This document shows, piece after piece, positions 52,221-60,631 of a stretch of DNA of 64,000 nucleotides. The notes beneath the pieces were generated by a model that saw nothing but the letters and a program-made list of their open reading frames with translations, searched no databases and was not told the origin of the DNA. Source of the DNA: an uncultured bacterium (GTDB lineage Bacteria > Actinomycetota > Coriobacteriia > Coriobacteriales > Coriobacteriaceae). Within the stretch, counting starts at the first letter, position 1, and every line of letters begins with the position of its first letter. The stretch lies in the NCBI GenBank assembly GCA_905215755.1, contig CAJMRE010000002.1, forward strand, positions 1 through 64,000, given 5' to 3'. Made by a program: the position numbers and the translations under genes.

Positions 52221-52565
52221 CTAGGCCTCTTCGCCGCCACTGGATTCAGTTACCGTTTCCTCCTCACTATGTTGCGTCTCTCTCGTAGCCTCATCAACTT
52301 CTGTTGACGAATGTGCCTCTTCGTATACTTCGATGTTCGCCTTGAGCATGGTTGCACTCTGTTCAGCAAGAGCGATCTTCCTCTGGTGCTTGTCGTAGGC
52401 ATACAGTCCGATTCCACCTGCGACTAGCGTGGCTACAGAACCGATTACTCCACCCTGGATTCTTCCAACGGAAATCCCGCCCGCTCTGATATTGCTGATC
52501 AGCGCCTGAGGCCCACCGAGCTCTTTCGCCAGATGCGACAATTGCGCATAGTCCCAAGTCGTCAT
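52221..52565 (-). CDS. Small single-pass membrane protein
   Basis: 114 residues: a polar N-terminus (TTWDYAQLSHLAKELGGPQA), one membrane segment near 38-57 (GVIGSVATLVAGGIGLYAY) and a C-terminal half with helical then Glu/Thr/Ser-rich composition (EVDEATRETQHSEEETVTES). ATG 52565 follows GAGGAAAAGG. It is divergent from the XRE-like regulator. No family recognised; phage- or island-borne small membrane proteins often look like this. Confidence 0.65.
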   Translation of the reverse strand: MTTWDYAQLSHLAKELGGPQALISNIRAGGISVGRIQGGVIGSVATLVAGGIGLYAYDKHQRKIALAEQSATMLKANIEVYEEAHSSTEVDEATRETQHSEEETVTESSGGEEA

Positions 52566-52641
52566 TGCCTTTTCCTCACTTTCTTTCACTTCAGCACCGC
52601 TTCCACTGGGGTGCTCACTTTCGACAGTGCTATCATGCCAT

Positions 52642-52707
52642 CGGTAAATAAGACGGTATATGTCCTATAATTGTCTTATCTGTTGTTAATGAGGAATGAT
52701 TAAGACA
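52642..52707. promoter_or_regulatory. Promoter and dyad upstream of the XRE-like gene
   Basis: TAAGAC (52648-52653) and GTCTTA (52673-52678) are inverted around a TATAAT-like -10 box (CCTATAATTG, 52664-52673), and TAAGACA recurs at 52701. The overlap of dyad and -10 suggests repression, possibly by the adjacent helix-turn-helix protein. Confidence 0.5.
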
Positions 52708-53607
52708 ATGTACGTCCGCAAAGATCGCCCTAAGGACATTTTTCCAAAGAGACTCAGCGGTTTGATGGAAAGCTATGAAATAGAAAAGGGGCGCAGAGGC
52801 ATTAGCAATATCGGCCTTGCGCGTCTGCTCTATCAAAAGCGTAACGGTGCCGATGATGCCTCGCTAGCCGATGACCGCTATGCAGTGGAAAGGGAGAACG
52901 GCCGCAAGGCGATTGCGAGAAAGATCAGCCGATTTCGAAAAGGAGATCAGTTTCCTCAATGGGATGACCTCGTAGATCTGGCTGACATATTCGGAAAGCC
53001 AGTAGGTTTTCTCATCGGGGAGACCGATTGTGATACGTACGAGCTCCAAGATATTGCTGACTTCCTTGGTCTCAGCGGCGAGGCTGTTCTGTCCATCGAG
53101 CGTATGACGAGAAAAGTTAGTGCGGAGTGGCTTCCGGAACAGTCTGGCGGCAACGGCGGAGACCATGAGGAATGGGAAAAATACCTCGTGAATGATATGG
53201 TCGCGAAGGCGAATGCCGAGCCAGAAGCTTGCAGGGCAGTGCTCAATCGAATGCTGACCGCAGCAGCGTTTAAAGACCTTGTGCTCTGCCTGTCTGAGGT
53301 CGGCGATGCCCAATACAATCTGCTTATGGAACGCATTGCAAGTGCGGAAATAGAACTGAGAGACGCAGACGTACTCAGTGACAACCACCCAGACTCCATC
53401 ATGGGGCAAATGGCGGCAAAATCCCGATTCAGGGATGCTGCAACACGCCTGCAGGAAGCGGAAAATGCGGTGAGGTCCAGCAGGTATGCAGCTTATGAAT
53501 GCCATGTCCGCATCGTTGATGAAATGTTCTCGGATATTACCCAGACTGACGCAAATACCGTAGCCAAAGAGCATGTCAAGCAGAGACAGTCAGGTAACCA
53601 GGCGTAG
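52708..53607 (+). CDS. XRE-like DNA-binding protein
   Basis: 299 residues. The N-terminal third resembles an XRE-type helix-turn-helix interrupted by about 20 polar residues (LARLLYQKRNGADDASLADD), continuing KAIARKISRFRKGDQFPQWD then LVDLADIFGKPVGFLIGE, the usual 'which position in the sterol/lambda repressor fold' signature. The rest is helical and acidic with no recognised domain. GAGGA abuts ATG 52696, too close for use, so I prefer ATG 52708. It is likely the regulator of the island or of a lost prophage. Confidence 0.65.
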   Translation: MYVRKDRPKDIFPKRLSGLMESYEIEKGRRGISNIGLARLLYQKRNGADDASLADDRYAVERENGRKAIARKISRFRKGDQFPQWDDLVDLADIFGKPVGFLIGETDCDTYELQDIADFLGLSGEAVLSIERMTRKVSAEWLPEQSGGNGGDHEEWEKYLVNDMVAKANAEPEACRAVLNRMLTAAAFKDLVLCLSEVGDAQYNLLMERIASAEIELRDADVLSDNHPDSIMGQMAAKSRFRDAATRLQEAENAVRSSRYAAYECHVRIVDEMFSDITQTDANTVAKEHVKQRQSGNQA

Positions 53608-54266
53608 CCGTCGTATCGATACGGAAGTGGGTATAAACCGTCCTGCTGCTTGCATACGTGGTTCCGTTGCCGCCCGTCAGCTTGTAGCAGTTATAGAAGC
53701 ACTGCGAGTCCGAAACCCCGCTCGAAGGCAGCGCCCAGGTGGCGTCGGCGTAGATCGTCACCAGCGACGAGCACCCCGAGAAGCAGTAGGTCAGGTCGGT
53801 GAGCGCAGACGGGTCGAAGCCTCGGAAGTCCAGCTCGGCGGGCGACGAGCGCGAAGCGAACGCGAACCGCACGACTTGACACCTGCGAGGTTGCCCAAAC
53901 CGGAGACCACCTCCAGCGCCGTGCATAAGTAGAAGAGGTGGGTCAGGTTCATGGTTGCGAACGTCGCCATGTCTGCCGCGAAGGCGATGCGCTCATCGGC
54001 CGCCTGGCCTTCACCTGCTGGATTTCGTCGCGCAGGGCGTCCGCCACCTCGGCGCTCTTGGCAGCCTCGGCCACTTGCCCCTCAAGCTCCTTGATGCGAG
54101 CCTCCTGCTTGGCGAGAAGCGCCTGGTAGCCCCTCTCCGAGTCCACTGCCTGCGGCTCTTCCGCCTGCGCGACCCCTTCTTGGCCGCCCGCCTGCGCTGC
54201 GACCTCTTCCTCGTCGTCGATGCTATGGTCGTCTCCGTCCATGTCGGCCTGCCTTTCGATTGACAT
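53576..54266 (-). pseudogene. Broken phage-type BspA-like repeat protein
   Basis: The 5' part (54266 to about 53990) encodes MSIERQADMDGDDHSIDDEE and a coiled-coil (YQALLAKQEARIKELEGQVA). The reading then changes frame: RIAFAADMATFATMNLTHLF, YLCTALEVVSGLGNLAGVK. It changes again to a BspA-type leucine-rich repeat tail (LDFRGFDPSALTDLTYCFSG, CSSLVTIYADATW, CFYNCYKLTGGNGTTY, ending GYLTVSA at 53576). Such repeat tails occur on phage tail or surface proteins of Coriobacteriia. At least two frameshifts, perhaps with deletion, leave it non-functional. Confidence 0.6.
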
Positions 54267-54314
54267 AGGCCAGCACAAACGAACCGTCCCTTAACCATGC
54301 AAATAGGCTAAAGG

Positions 54315-54361
54315 TCGGTCACAAAGTGAGGTCATCCAGTCCGTTCGGCAGTTTGTGACCA
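54315..54361. promoter_or_regulatory. Inverted repeat upstream of the conflict-system genes
   Basis: GGTCACAAA (54316-54324) is inverted as TTTGTGACC (54352-54360). It lies about 80 bp before the small membrane gene and just outside the phage remnant. It could be an operator or a junction left by rearrangement. Confidence 0.4.
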
Positions 54362-54441
54362 TTAGCAAGAATTAGAGGCAACGCAACGAGCGAACGCTCG
54401 ATAATGGTCTAGAATATTGGACTTGACATTTGGGAGGCAAG

Positions 54442-54639
54442 ATGGAGACTGTGAACCTTATCCTTGGAATTATCGCGTCTATCGCATCCATCGCCGCCGC
54501 CGTCATCTCGCTCCAAAACAAGCAAGAGATCAAGTCAATCAAAAAGAGTCTAAGCGACAACTCGCAGACCGCTACAGGTAAAGTTGCCACAAACGTCGTA
54601 GGCAGCAACAACTCGGCGAACATCCATGCTTCGCGATAA
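54442..54639 (+). CDS. Small membrane protein of the ABC three-component locus
   Basis: 65 residues: one membrane segment (NLILGIIASIASIAAAVISL, about 5-24), a short charged helix (QNKQEIKSIKKSLSDNSQ) and the tail ATGKVATNVVGSNNSANIHA. The same tail pattern opens the next protein (AIGKVATNITGDSNSYDSHD). ATG 54442 follows GGGAGG. The two genes overlap by 14 bp in different frames. This may be the detached membrane anchor of the following protein, or a duplicated front end. Confidence 0.7.
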   Translation: METVNLILGIIASIASIAAAVISLQNKQEIKSIKKSLSDNSQTATGKVATNVVGSNNSANIHASR

Positions 54640-55231
54640 GCCAACGCAGACAAGCCAGAGCGCAATTGGAAAGGTCGCCACGAACATAACCGGCGACTCC
54701 AATAGCTATGACTCACATGACATAAACATCTACCAGCCCGTCTCGTCTGGCCCGCACCGGCCGCTTACAAAGACGCTCATGTATAAACTCCTGCAAATCA
54801 TGATTTCGTCGACTGAGCCAACGGGCGAAGATTTCCCCCTTACGCCTCCGCCTCCTATAGAGAAGAAGCTGATTTACAACCACGCACCGCGTTACCTAAA
54901 CATCATCAACGAGTATTCTGAGAACTACGCTCGTCTCGACAGCGTGATCAAGGAATTCCCCGACAGCGAAGCCATCATCCAAAGGCTGAACAAGATGTTT
55001 GTCAATGTGGCAGACGTTCGCGATGACGGCAAGCTGTGCGTAGGAAACGGCGATGCACAGCTCAAGCTCATCGAGAACGAGATCTATAACATGATTGTGA
55101 ATGACGCAAGCTTTCAGGCTGACGAGGTCCCCGAAGAAATCATCAACCAGTTCTGCGTTGCGTTGATTGCCGTTGCCGTGGCAAAATGCAGAGTCCTTCT
55201 GAGGCCAGGTGATGACGATGCTGCTGCTTGA
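54626..55231 (+). CDS. ABC three-component (ABC-3C) CTD-type effector-side protein
   Basis: 201 residues. After a short GDSNS-type linker, residues 50-195 resemble the C-terminal domain found on the variable component of ABC-3C systems: PPPPIEKKLIYNHAPRYLNI, then YSENYARLDSVIKEFP, LIENEIYNMIV and a closing helix with CVALIAVAVAKCRVLLRP. The family is known from comparative genomics as predicted conflict (anti-invader) systems. No separate enzymatic domain is present; the likely effector part is the membrane segment encoded just upstream. The ATG has no clear ribosome site, implying coupling to, or frameshifting from, the preceding gene. Confidence 0.65.
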   Translation: MLRDKPTQTSQSAIGKVATNITGDSNSYDSHDINIYQPVSSGPHRPLTKTLMYKLLQIMISSTEPTGEDFPLTPPPPIEKKLIYNHAPRYLNIINEYSENYARLDSVIKEFPDSEAIIQRLNKMFVNVADVRDDGKLCVGNGDAQLKLIENEIYNMIVNDASFQADEVPEEIINQFCVALIAVAVAKCRVLLRPGDDDAAA

Positions 55232-55463
55232 TCGCAATAATGAGCCGACGAGCACGGTCTATTACATCGCTGCCGCCTTGGATGGCTACATCGACCAGAA
55301 CCCAGGCTTGGACGCCGGTCAACTCTATGAGGTAACGGCGAACACTCTGGTCAAGAAAGAAGTGAGCTACGACTTCTTTGTCATGGCTTTGGACTTTCTC
55401 TTCCTCCTCGGACGCGTGTCAATAGACGAGAAGGGAGGGCTACATGTTCATCAAGTCGCTTAG
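55212..55463 (+). CDS. ABC three-component system middle component
   Basis: 83 residues in a compact helical, winged-helix-like pattern: STVYYIAAALDGYIDQNPGL, LYEVTANTLV, YDFFVMALDFLFLLGRVSID. The 'ALDFLFLLG' ending and position between the CTD protein and a DUF2326 ATPase fit the small middle component of ABC-3C loci. ATG 55212 lies seven bases after GAGG. It overlaps the gene before by 20 bp and the ATPase after by 20 bp, so the set is one tightly coupled operon. Confidence 0.68.
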   Translation: MTMLLLDRNNEPTSTVYYIAAALDGYIDQNPGLDAGQLYEVTANTLVKKEVSYDFFVMALDFLFLLGRVSIDEKGGLHVHQVA

Positions 55464-57168
55464 AATTCGCAAGACAACAACTGACGAAATAGTTCGCGAG
55501 GTCTTATTCCACAAGGGTGCCAACCTCATCGTCGATACCGAGGACTCCGAATCGCACAATCGCGTTGGAAAAACAACCTTCCTCAAGCTCATTGATATCG
55601 CAATGGGCGCCAAGGACAGGAAGCTCATTTACACAGACGCCGACACGGGCACGGTGACCGAGGAGCTACGCGATTTCATCGTCACAAACAAGATCGCCGT
55701 CGACATGACACTGACATCGGATTTTCCCGATGGCGATGACGTGATTCTCACAATCGACCTCTTCCCGAATGGAAGGTACTACATAGACGGCGAAAAGATG
55801 GGGCAGAAAGCTTACCAGCAACGACTCAATGTCTTGCTTTTCGGGAACGAAGCGAATGTGCCCACGTTTCGCCAATTGATCAATTCATTTGTCCGCGTGT
55901 CCGTAGGCGGGGATGATAATTCCTTCCTCAAAACCGTTCCCAGCGGCAGCACATCCATCTACCGGAGTGTCTACAACGCTCTGTTCGGCATCTCAGATCC
56001 GGCGCTCGACAAAAAGCGTGACGACCTCAACAAGGACTTGAACAAGACGCGTGAGTCCATCAAACGCTATAAGAAAGTCCAGAACGTCGATACGGTCAGC
56101 GAGCAGCAGCAGATACTTGCAGGGCTCGAAGCCGAGCATGAAGAAGTCCAGTGCAAGCTCAACAGCATCATCGACGCCGATGTCTACAGGGCCAACCGCG
56201 ATGAAATCGCGGCTACACGCACCCGATACGCATCTCTGACACTGCAACTCTCAGACATAGACTACAGGCTGCAACGAAATGAAGAGGCCCTGCAGACTGC
56301 TATGCAAGAGCGCGGTAGACAAGCCGACGTTAATTTGAGCAGACGGTTTTTCGAGGAAGTCTGTTCGATGATCCCGATGGTGAATGCAACTTTCGAAGAG
56401 ATGGTCGCATTCAACAACCAGCTCTGCGACAACAAGATTGCCTATTTCGCGAGTGTGGCAGAAAAACTGAAGGCCGAGCGTGCATCTGTGCAACGTGAAA
56501 TCAGCCAACTGTCATCGCAGAACAGCCAATTCATGTCATTGGTGGAGCAAGACCTCATCGATGAGTACGAGTCGCTTCAGGCACGCCTAGTTGAGCTTTC
56601 GAGCAGTATCGGCAAATGCCGAGAAGTAATAGATACGCTCAACAGCTTTGAGGTAGAACAGACCAGCATTGAGGGAAAAATCGCATCGCTTGGCTCGTCT
56701 GATGATGGCGACGAGCCGCAATCCAACGATTTTGCTGCAATGATGCTTGCGTTTAACGCATTCTTCACTCCGCTTGCCAGGGAGTTCAACAACGAATCGC
56801 CGCTGCTCGTTTACTATGAAGAGTCGAACAAGTTCCCCGTTGCAATACGTGATACCGCTGGCTCCAGCACGGGCACACGCAAGTCACTCATCGCCGCATT
56901 TGATTTAGCGTATCAGCAGTTTGCAGAATCAAAGGGCATCAAGACTCCGCGCTTCATAGTGCATGACGTCCTTGAAAACATCGAGGGTAAGGTGTTGCGT
57001 GACATAATCGCACGCGCCAGCACAATCAACTGCCAGTACATAGTCGCAGTCCTTAAGGAGAAGCTCGATTCGTCGCTGATACCAGCCGAGGAGCAGGGTA
57101 AACTGCAAATCCTGCAGCTTTCGATTGACGATATGCTTTTCACGCGTGGCAAAGGTGTTGCGTCGTAG
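55444..57168 (+). CDS. DUF2326-type SMC/Rad50-like ATPase (ABC-3C ATPase)
   Basis: 574 residues, presumed cytosolic ATPase engine of the locus. The N-terminal half-site contains Walker A NRVGKTTFLKLIDIAMG at about residues 39-55. Long coiled coils occupy about 175-425, broken near 290-330. The C-terminal DUF2326 part has the signature-like SSTGTRKSLIAAFDLAYQQF (about 478-497) and Walker B-like PRFIVHDVLENIEGKVLRDI (about 507-526). ATG 55444 follows GGGAGGG. Related ATPases power ABC-3C and similar defence complexes; the trigger and target are unknown. Confidence 0.8.
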   Translation: MFIKSLRIRKTTTDEIVREVLFHKGANLIVDTEDSESHNRVGKTTFLKLIDIAMGAKDRKLIYTDADTGTVTEELRDFIVTNKIAVDMTLTSDFPDGDDVILTIDLFPNGRYYIDGEKMGQKAYQQRLNVLLFGNEANVPTFRQLINSFVRVSVGGDDNSFLKTVPSGSTSIYRSVYNALFGISDPALDKKRDDLNKDLNKTRESIKRYKKVQNVDTVSEQQQILAGLEAEHEEVQCKLNSIIDADVYRANRDEIAATRTRYASLTLQLSDIDYRLQRNEEALQTAMQERGRQADVNLSRRFFEEVCSMIPMVNATFEEMVAFNNQLCDNKIAYFASVAEKLKAERASVQREISQLSSQNSQFMSLVEQDLIDEYESLQARLVELSSSIGKCREVIDTLNSFEVEQTSIEGKIASLGSSDDGDEPQSNDFAAMMLAFNAFFTPLAREFNNESPLLVYYEESNKFPVAIRDTAGSSTGTRKSLIAAFDLAYQQFAESKGIKTPRFIVHDVLENIEGKVLRDIIARASTINCQYIVAVLKEKLDSSLIPAEEQGKLQILQLSIDDMLFTRGKGVAS

Positions 57169-57185
57169 GAGTGACCTGTACTCTC

Positions 57186-57491
57186 CTACTCCCGTATCCC
57201 CACCGAGAACTCCCCGCCGAAGTTGTTCACCTCGAACCGCTCGTCAGCCACAAGTCCCTCCTTGCTCACACGGCACGCGAACGGAAACAACTCGGCCACG
57301 TCCTGCAGTTCCAGGAACGTCCGGTAACTCGACCGGTTTACCAGCATGTCGGCAAAGACCAAAAACCGCGTAAGCTCGTCATTCAGTTCGATGGGCTCTG
57401 CAATCACGTAGTGCCCCCGCCTCACGCGCCGGACAACGCCGAACTGATTGAGCGATGCCACAATCTTTTCGGAGCCCTTCAGGATGGTCAT
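57186..57491 (-). CDS. Unrecognised protein or 3' remnant behind the EcoRII-like gene
   Basis: 101 codons from ATG 57491 (MTILKGSEKIVASLNQFGVV, ELNDELTRFLVFADMLVNRS, FACRVSKEGLVADERFEVNN). The frame stays open upstream to a TGA at about 57531 and reads plausible protein (DNKSVEAARKR), without a start codon or ribosome site. It may therefore be the C-terminal end of a deleted gene. It lies 38 bp behind the restriction gene on the same strand and converges with the ABC-3C ATPase 17 bp away. Confidence 0.45.
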   Translation of the reverse strand: MTILKGSEKIVASLNQFGVVRRVRRGHYVIAEPIELNDELTRFLVFADMLVNRSSYRTFLELQDVAELFPFACRVSKEGLVADERFEVNNFGGEFSVGIRE

Positions 57492-57529
57492 GCGCTTGCG
57501 CGCCGCCTCAACGCTCTTATTGTCCCGGC

Positions 57530-58747
57530 CTAGTCAAGTACCCGTTGCCTCTCCTCGACCATCTCGCAGAAGCCTCCCACATCCATGAGCCATTCTTGCT
57601 GTGAAGGCGTGTAGGTGGGGAAAAGCTGGGAGGGGATGACGAGCTGGAGCTTGCTGTCACGCATGGCGTTCGTGTAGTCCACGCTCACGGCGGGCTCCAG
57701 CGTGATAAGGTGCTTACGCTCGATGCGGTTCGCCTCCTCGAGCACCTGCCTCCAGCGCTCCTTGATGGTCGTCTTCGCACCGAGCATCGTAAGGCTCGAG
57801 GAGGGGAACCCCTCATCCCGGTAGCACTCGATTGACGGAAAAATGAAGTCCGGCTTCGACTTTCCCTCGGTGTAGGGCTGTGCGGAGTATCGGATTCCCC
57901 TACCCTTGAACAGGAACTCAAGCTGGTGCTCGAACGCTGTGCCCGCGCGGGACTTCCTGCGCTGGAAGGTCGACATGGTGGTCTTCAGAATGCCGTCGAC
58001 GTCGAGCTGGCCGTTCAAATAGGGCGCAAGGTCTCTCTCAAGCAGATGGCGCTCAAACACCTTGAACAGCAATTCCTCGCGCTCGTAGCACGCGAGCAGG
58101 CTTCGATCGGGGTCATCCGCCCAGTCGAGACCTTCAAGGGTTGAGATGGAGTACTCCGTAAAGTCGATGCCCTTCGGAAACGTATGTCCAAACCTCTTGA
58201 CCATATCGTCCAAGTAGATATCCGCGCTCAAGGGAGCGCGCGTCTCGATACCAATCATGCCGAGGATGCGCGAGGCCACCGCACCGATACGGTTGCGCTC
58301 GCCCTTTGATACGGCATAGCCCGAGCGGTCGGGCTCCTCGAAGCCGAACAGCCACCTCAGCTGCGACTCGATGGTCGAGCCTTTTTTAGCGAAGATGATG
58401 AGCAGCCCGAGGTCATCGGAGTTGGCGACCACCATGAGGTCGCCAGCGGATGCCTGCCTGATGGCGGGGTTGTCCTTGTAGTAGAGACGGTACTCGGTTC
58501 TCGTGGGATGTTTGCGGCGCGCATCGTACCAAGTCACGGTCCCGTCGCACATCTCCGGCTCCGCCTCGTCGCACATGTAGGCGAACGTGGTGCGGATGTC
58601 GCGGATGTCGTCGTCACCGAACAGCGACCTCAGCGGCAGCGTGCCGTTGAACTCGTGCTGATTACTCCTACCTGCGTCGATATCGACGTCCGCGAGGGTC
58701 TTCGAGACCGCGCCGTCGAAGTAGCTGCTAAGCGCCCCGTAATCCAT
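57530..58747 (-). CDS. EcoRII-type type II restriction endonuclease
   Basis: 405 residues, close to EcoRII (about 404). The C-terminal catalytic domain shows the EcoRII-C pattern: RRKSRAGTAFEHQLEFLFKG, then KPDFIFPSIECY and MLGAKTTIKERWRQVLEEAN, with the PD...K active-site elements, followed by KHLITLEPAVS. The N-terminal about 170 residues would be the EcoRII-N effector-DNA domain. If specificity is conserved, the site is CCWGG. ATG 58747 lies inside the end of the methyltransferase gene (20-bp overlap), the normal order of modification before restriction. Confidence 0.87.
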   Translation of the reverse strand: MDYGALSSYFDGAVSKTLADVDIDAGRSNQHEFNGTLPLRSLFGDDDIRDIRTTFAYMCDEAEPEMCDGTVTWYDARRKHPTRTEYRLYYKDNPAIRQASAGDLMVVANSDDLGLLIIFAKKGSTIESQLRWLFGFEEPDRSGYAVSKGERNRIGAVASRILGMIGIETRAPLSADIYLDDMVKRFGHTFPKGIDFTEYSISTLEGLDWADDPDRSLLACYEREELLFKVFERHLLERDLAPYLNGQLDVDGILKTTMSTFQRRKSRAGTAFEHQLEFLFKGRGIRYSAQPYTEGKSKPDFIFPSIECYRDEGFPSSSLTMLGAKTTIKERWRQVLEEANRIERKHLITLEPAVSVDYTNAMRDSKLQLVIPSQLFPTYTPSQQEWLMDVGGFCEMVEERQRVLD

Positions 58748-59900
58748 CCTGACACGCTCCCATCATGAGCTTGGCCACCGACCGTATTACAGGGACCGTC
58801 ACCGAATTGCCGAACTGGCGGTAGGCCTGTGTGTCGGAGACCGGGATTATGAACCGGTCGGGAAATCCCTGCAAGCGCGCGCACTCTCTAGGGGTCAGCT
58901 TACGGGGGTTCTCGCCCTCGCCGCGCGAGACCAAGATCTCACTACCGTCCTTATGATAGCGTGCGGAGAGCGTCCTCGTGGTGTCCGATGGAGTGATAAG
59001 ACCGTAGCCGAACCCGTTGCCGGCGGCCTCGTGCTTGGCCTTGTATGCTTTCAAATATGACCACAGCTTGTCGGAGAGCACGTACCTCGCGTCCGCATCC
59101 TCCTCCAGAATCTCCGCGGCTTTCTGACCACTGTTCGGGCAGTCGAGGTCGTCCCAAGAGAACTCCACATCGTCGCGAAAGCCAACAATGTAGATGCGCT
59201 CGCGGTGCTGGCATGTCCAACCCTTGGAGTCCAGAACCTTGTAGTGAACGTGGTAACCGAGCTCGTCCTGGAGGACCTGCATGATGACGTCGAACGTTCT
59301 GCCCCTGTCGTGACTGATCAGATTCTTCACGTTCTCGAGCAGGAACGCCTTCGGGCGCTTCTCGTTCAGGATGCGTGCAACCTCGAAGAAGAGCGTGCCC
59401 TGCGTCTTGTCTTCGAAGCCCGTAGCGCGACCAAGGGAGCGCTTCTTGGACACACCCGCAAGCGAGAACGGCTGGCATGGAAAGCCAGCGAGCAGCACGT
59501 CGAAGTCGGGGATGTCTGAAGCGGCGACCTCACGGATGTCCCCCGCCGGGGTTTCGCCGTAGTTCATGCGGTAGGTCTTCTGCGCAAACTTATCCCACTC
59601 GCAGGAGAAGACGCACCTGCCGCCCAGCTCCTGGAACGGCATGCGGATCCCGCCGATGCCCGCGAACAGGTCGATGAAGGTGAAGGCAGGCTTCCCCTCC
59701 CCTGCGGGTGCAAAGGGGGCGCGATGGCCGAGGGTGGAGATGTACTTCGACTCGGCTGCGGTGGGCCTTGTTTCGCCTGCCTCCCAGCGGCGCACCGTTC
59801 GCTCGCCGTTGGGGCCCATGCCTAGGGCAGCGGCGAATTCCTTCTGAGTCAAGCCGAGCTCCTGTCTCTTGGCCTTTACCTCATCTGCTGATAATTGCAT
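58728..59900 (-). CDS. DNA (cytosine-5) methyltransferase with N-terminal HTH
   Basis: 390 residues. Residues 5-60 form an XRE-type helix-turn-helix (KAKRQELGLTQKEFAAALGM, then ERTVRRWEAGETRP), which in related methyltransferases can repress their own promoter. From residue 72 the C5-methyltransferase motifs appear in order: I FIDLFAGIGGIRMPF, IV GFPCQPFSLAGVS with the catalytic Cys, VI LENVKNL, VIII QHRERIYIVGF, IX RECARLQGFPD, X QFGNSVTVPV. Paired with the EcoRII-like enzyme, so CCWGG methylation is expected. ATG 59900 follows AAGGTG. Confidence 0.93.
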   Translation of the reverse strand: MQLSADEVKAKRQELGLTQKEFAAALGMGPNGERTVRRWEAGETRPTAAESKYISTLGHRAPFAPAGEGKPAFTFIDLFAGIGGIRMPFQELGGRCVFSCEWDKFAQKTYRMNYGETPAGDIREVAASDIPDFDVLLAGFPCQPFSLAGVSKKRSLGRATGFEDKTQGTLFFEVARILNEKRPKAFLLENVKNLISHDRGRTFDVIMQVLQDELGYHVHYKVLDSKGWTCQHRERIYIVGFRDDVEFSWDDLDCPNSGQKAAEILEEDADARYVLSDKLWSYLKAYKAKHEAAGNGFGYGLITPSDTTRTLSARYHKDGSEILVSRGEGENPRKLTPRECARLQGFPDRFIIPVSDTQAYRQFGNSVTVPVIRSVAKLMMGACQDGLRGA

Positions 59901-60277
59901 GACGCACCTTCTGGATAGATAACAGGACAATATGTCCTCATTTTGCCACAGGGATGAAGAGATAAACTCGTCAGAATAGCAACCTTGCCCCAAACCATGG
60001 GTTTCTCACGTCTCCCACATCCGACAATCCATGTACCACTCAAACCGCGAAGACCCATCTAACCACCGCTGCGTTCTATACGATAGTCGTTCGCCAGGAC
60101 ATTTTTCTGCCGCCGCAGTCATTAGTCCAAGTGAAAAGCGGCAAGCCGAGAACCTCACGCCTCTCCATCATCAATCATTCCATTTCACAAATGACGCAGC
60201 GGCGCAATTAGCAACGCGGAGCATGGAACCATGCTATACCCGTCCAAACGATATTGTCCGCGCCCAACAGCTATCAA
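59901..60277. other. Intergenic region without recognised gene
   Basis: 377 bp of moderate GC. It should include the methyltransferase promoter near 59900-59960 (AACAGGACAATATGTCC, a small inverted motif GGACATATTGTCC at 59927-59939 that could bind the HTH domain). Nothing else is convincing. Confidence 0.45.
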
Positions 60278-60517
60278 TCAATTTACCTTGGCCTGCTGGC
60301 GCAGAGAGTGCAGCCAAGCCTCATGATCATCGTAACAATAAAGAACATGGGATCGCGAGGATTTGCCGAGGCGAATGTACTCCGGCCCCTTACTAGGACA
60401 GCGCCAATTTGCAAGGGTCTTCGCGCTTACGCCAATCAACTTTGCTGCCTCTTCACTCGAAAACGCAAGCGGGCGTACGGATTCAACAGCGCATGTCACG
60501 CCGTTTGCTCCACCCAT
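60278..60517 (-). CDS. Excisionase/MerR-like helix-turn-helix protein
   Basis: 79 residues with a single HTH_17-type motif: FSSEEAAKLIGVSAKTLANW then RCPSKGPEYIRLGKSSRSHV, the GP-x-Y/F-x-R-x-G-K pattern of excisionase-family proteins. ATG 60517 follows GAGGG. No integrase gene is nearby. It lies just inside the right end of the accessory region and is probably a relic of the element that brought it. Confidence 0.75.
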   Translation of the reverse strand: MGGANGVTCAVESVRPLAFSSEEAAKLIGVSAKTLANWRCPSKGPEYIRLGKSSRSHVLYCYDDHEAWLHSLRQQAKVN

Positions 60518-60548
60518 AAAGACCCTCAGACTCTCCGATCACACCCAC

Positions 60549-60567
60549 CCGTTACAGATTGAGACAA
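60549..60567. repeat. Half of a palindromic unit
   Basis: CGTTACAGATTGAGACAATT matches the right end of the palindromic units that lie 8.7 kb to the left (51748-51888); the left half is absent. It sits at the right boundary of the accessory island. Confidence 0.65.
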
Positions 60568-60631
60568 TTTGACGGTACCGAATTCTTGTCAAGGCGTGGT
60601 ACAATTGTGTCCCAACGCAAAGGAGGTACCT

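Noticed and set aside
53930..54263. Plus-strand frames over the phage debris
   Set aside because: They are complements of the coiled-coil coding sequence and show only Arg/Leu-rich low-complexity text.
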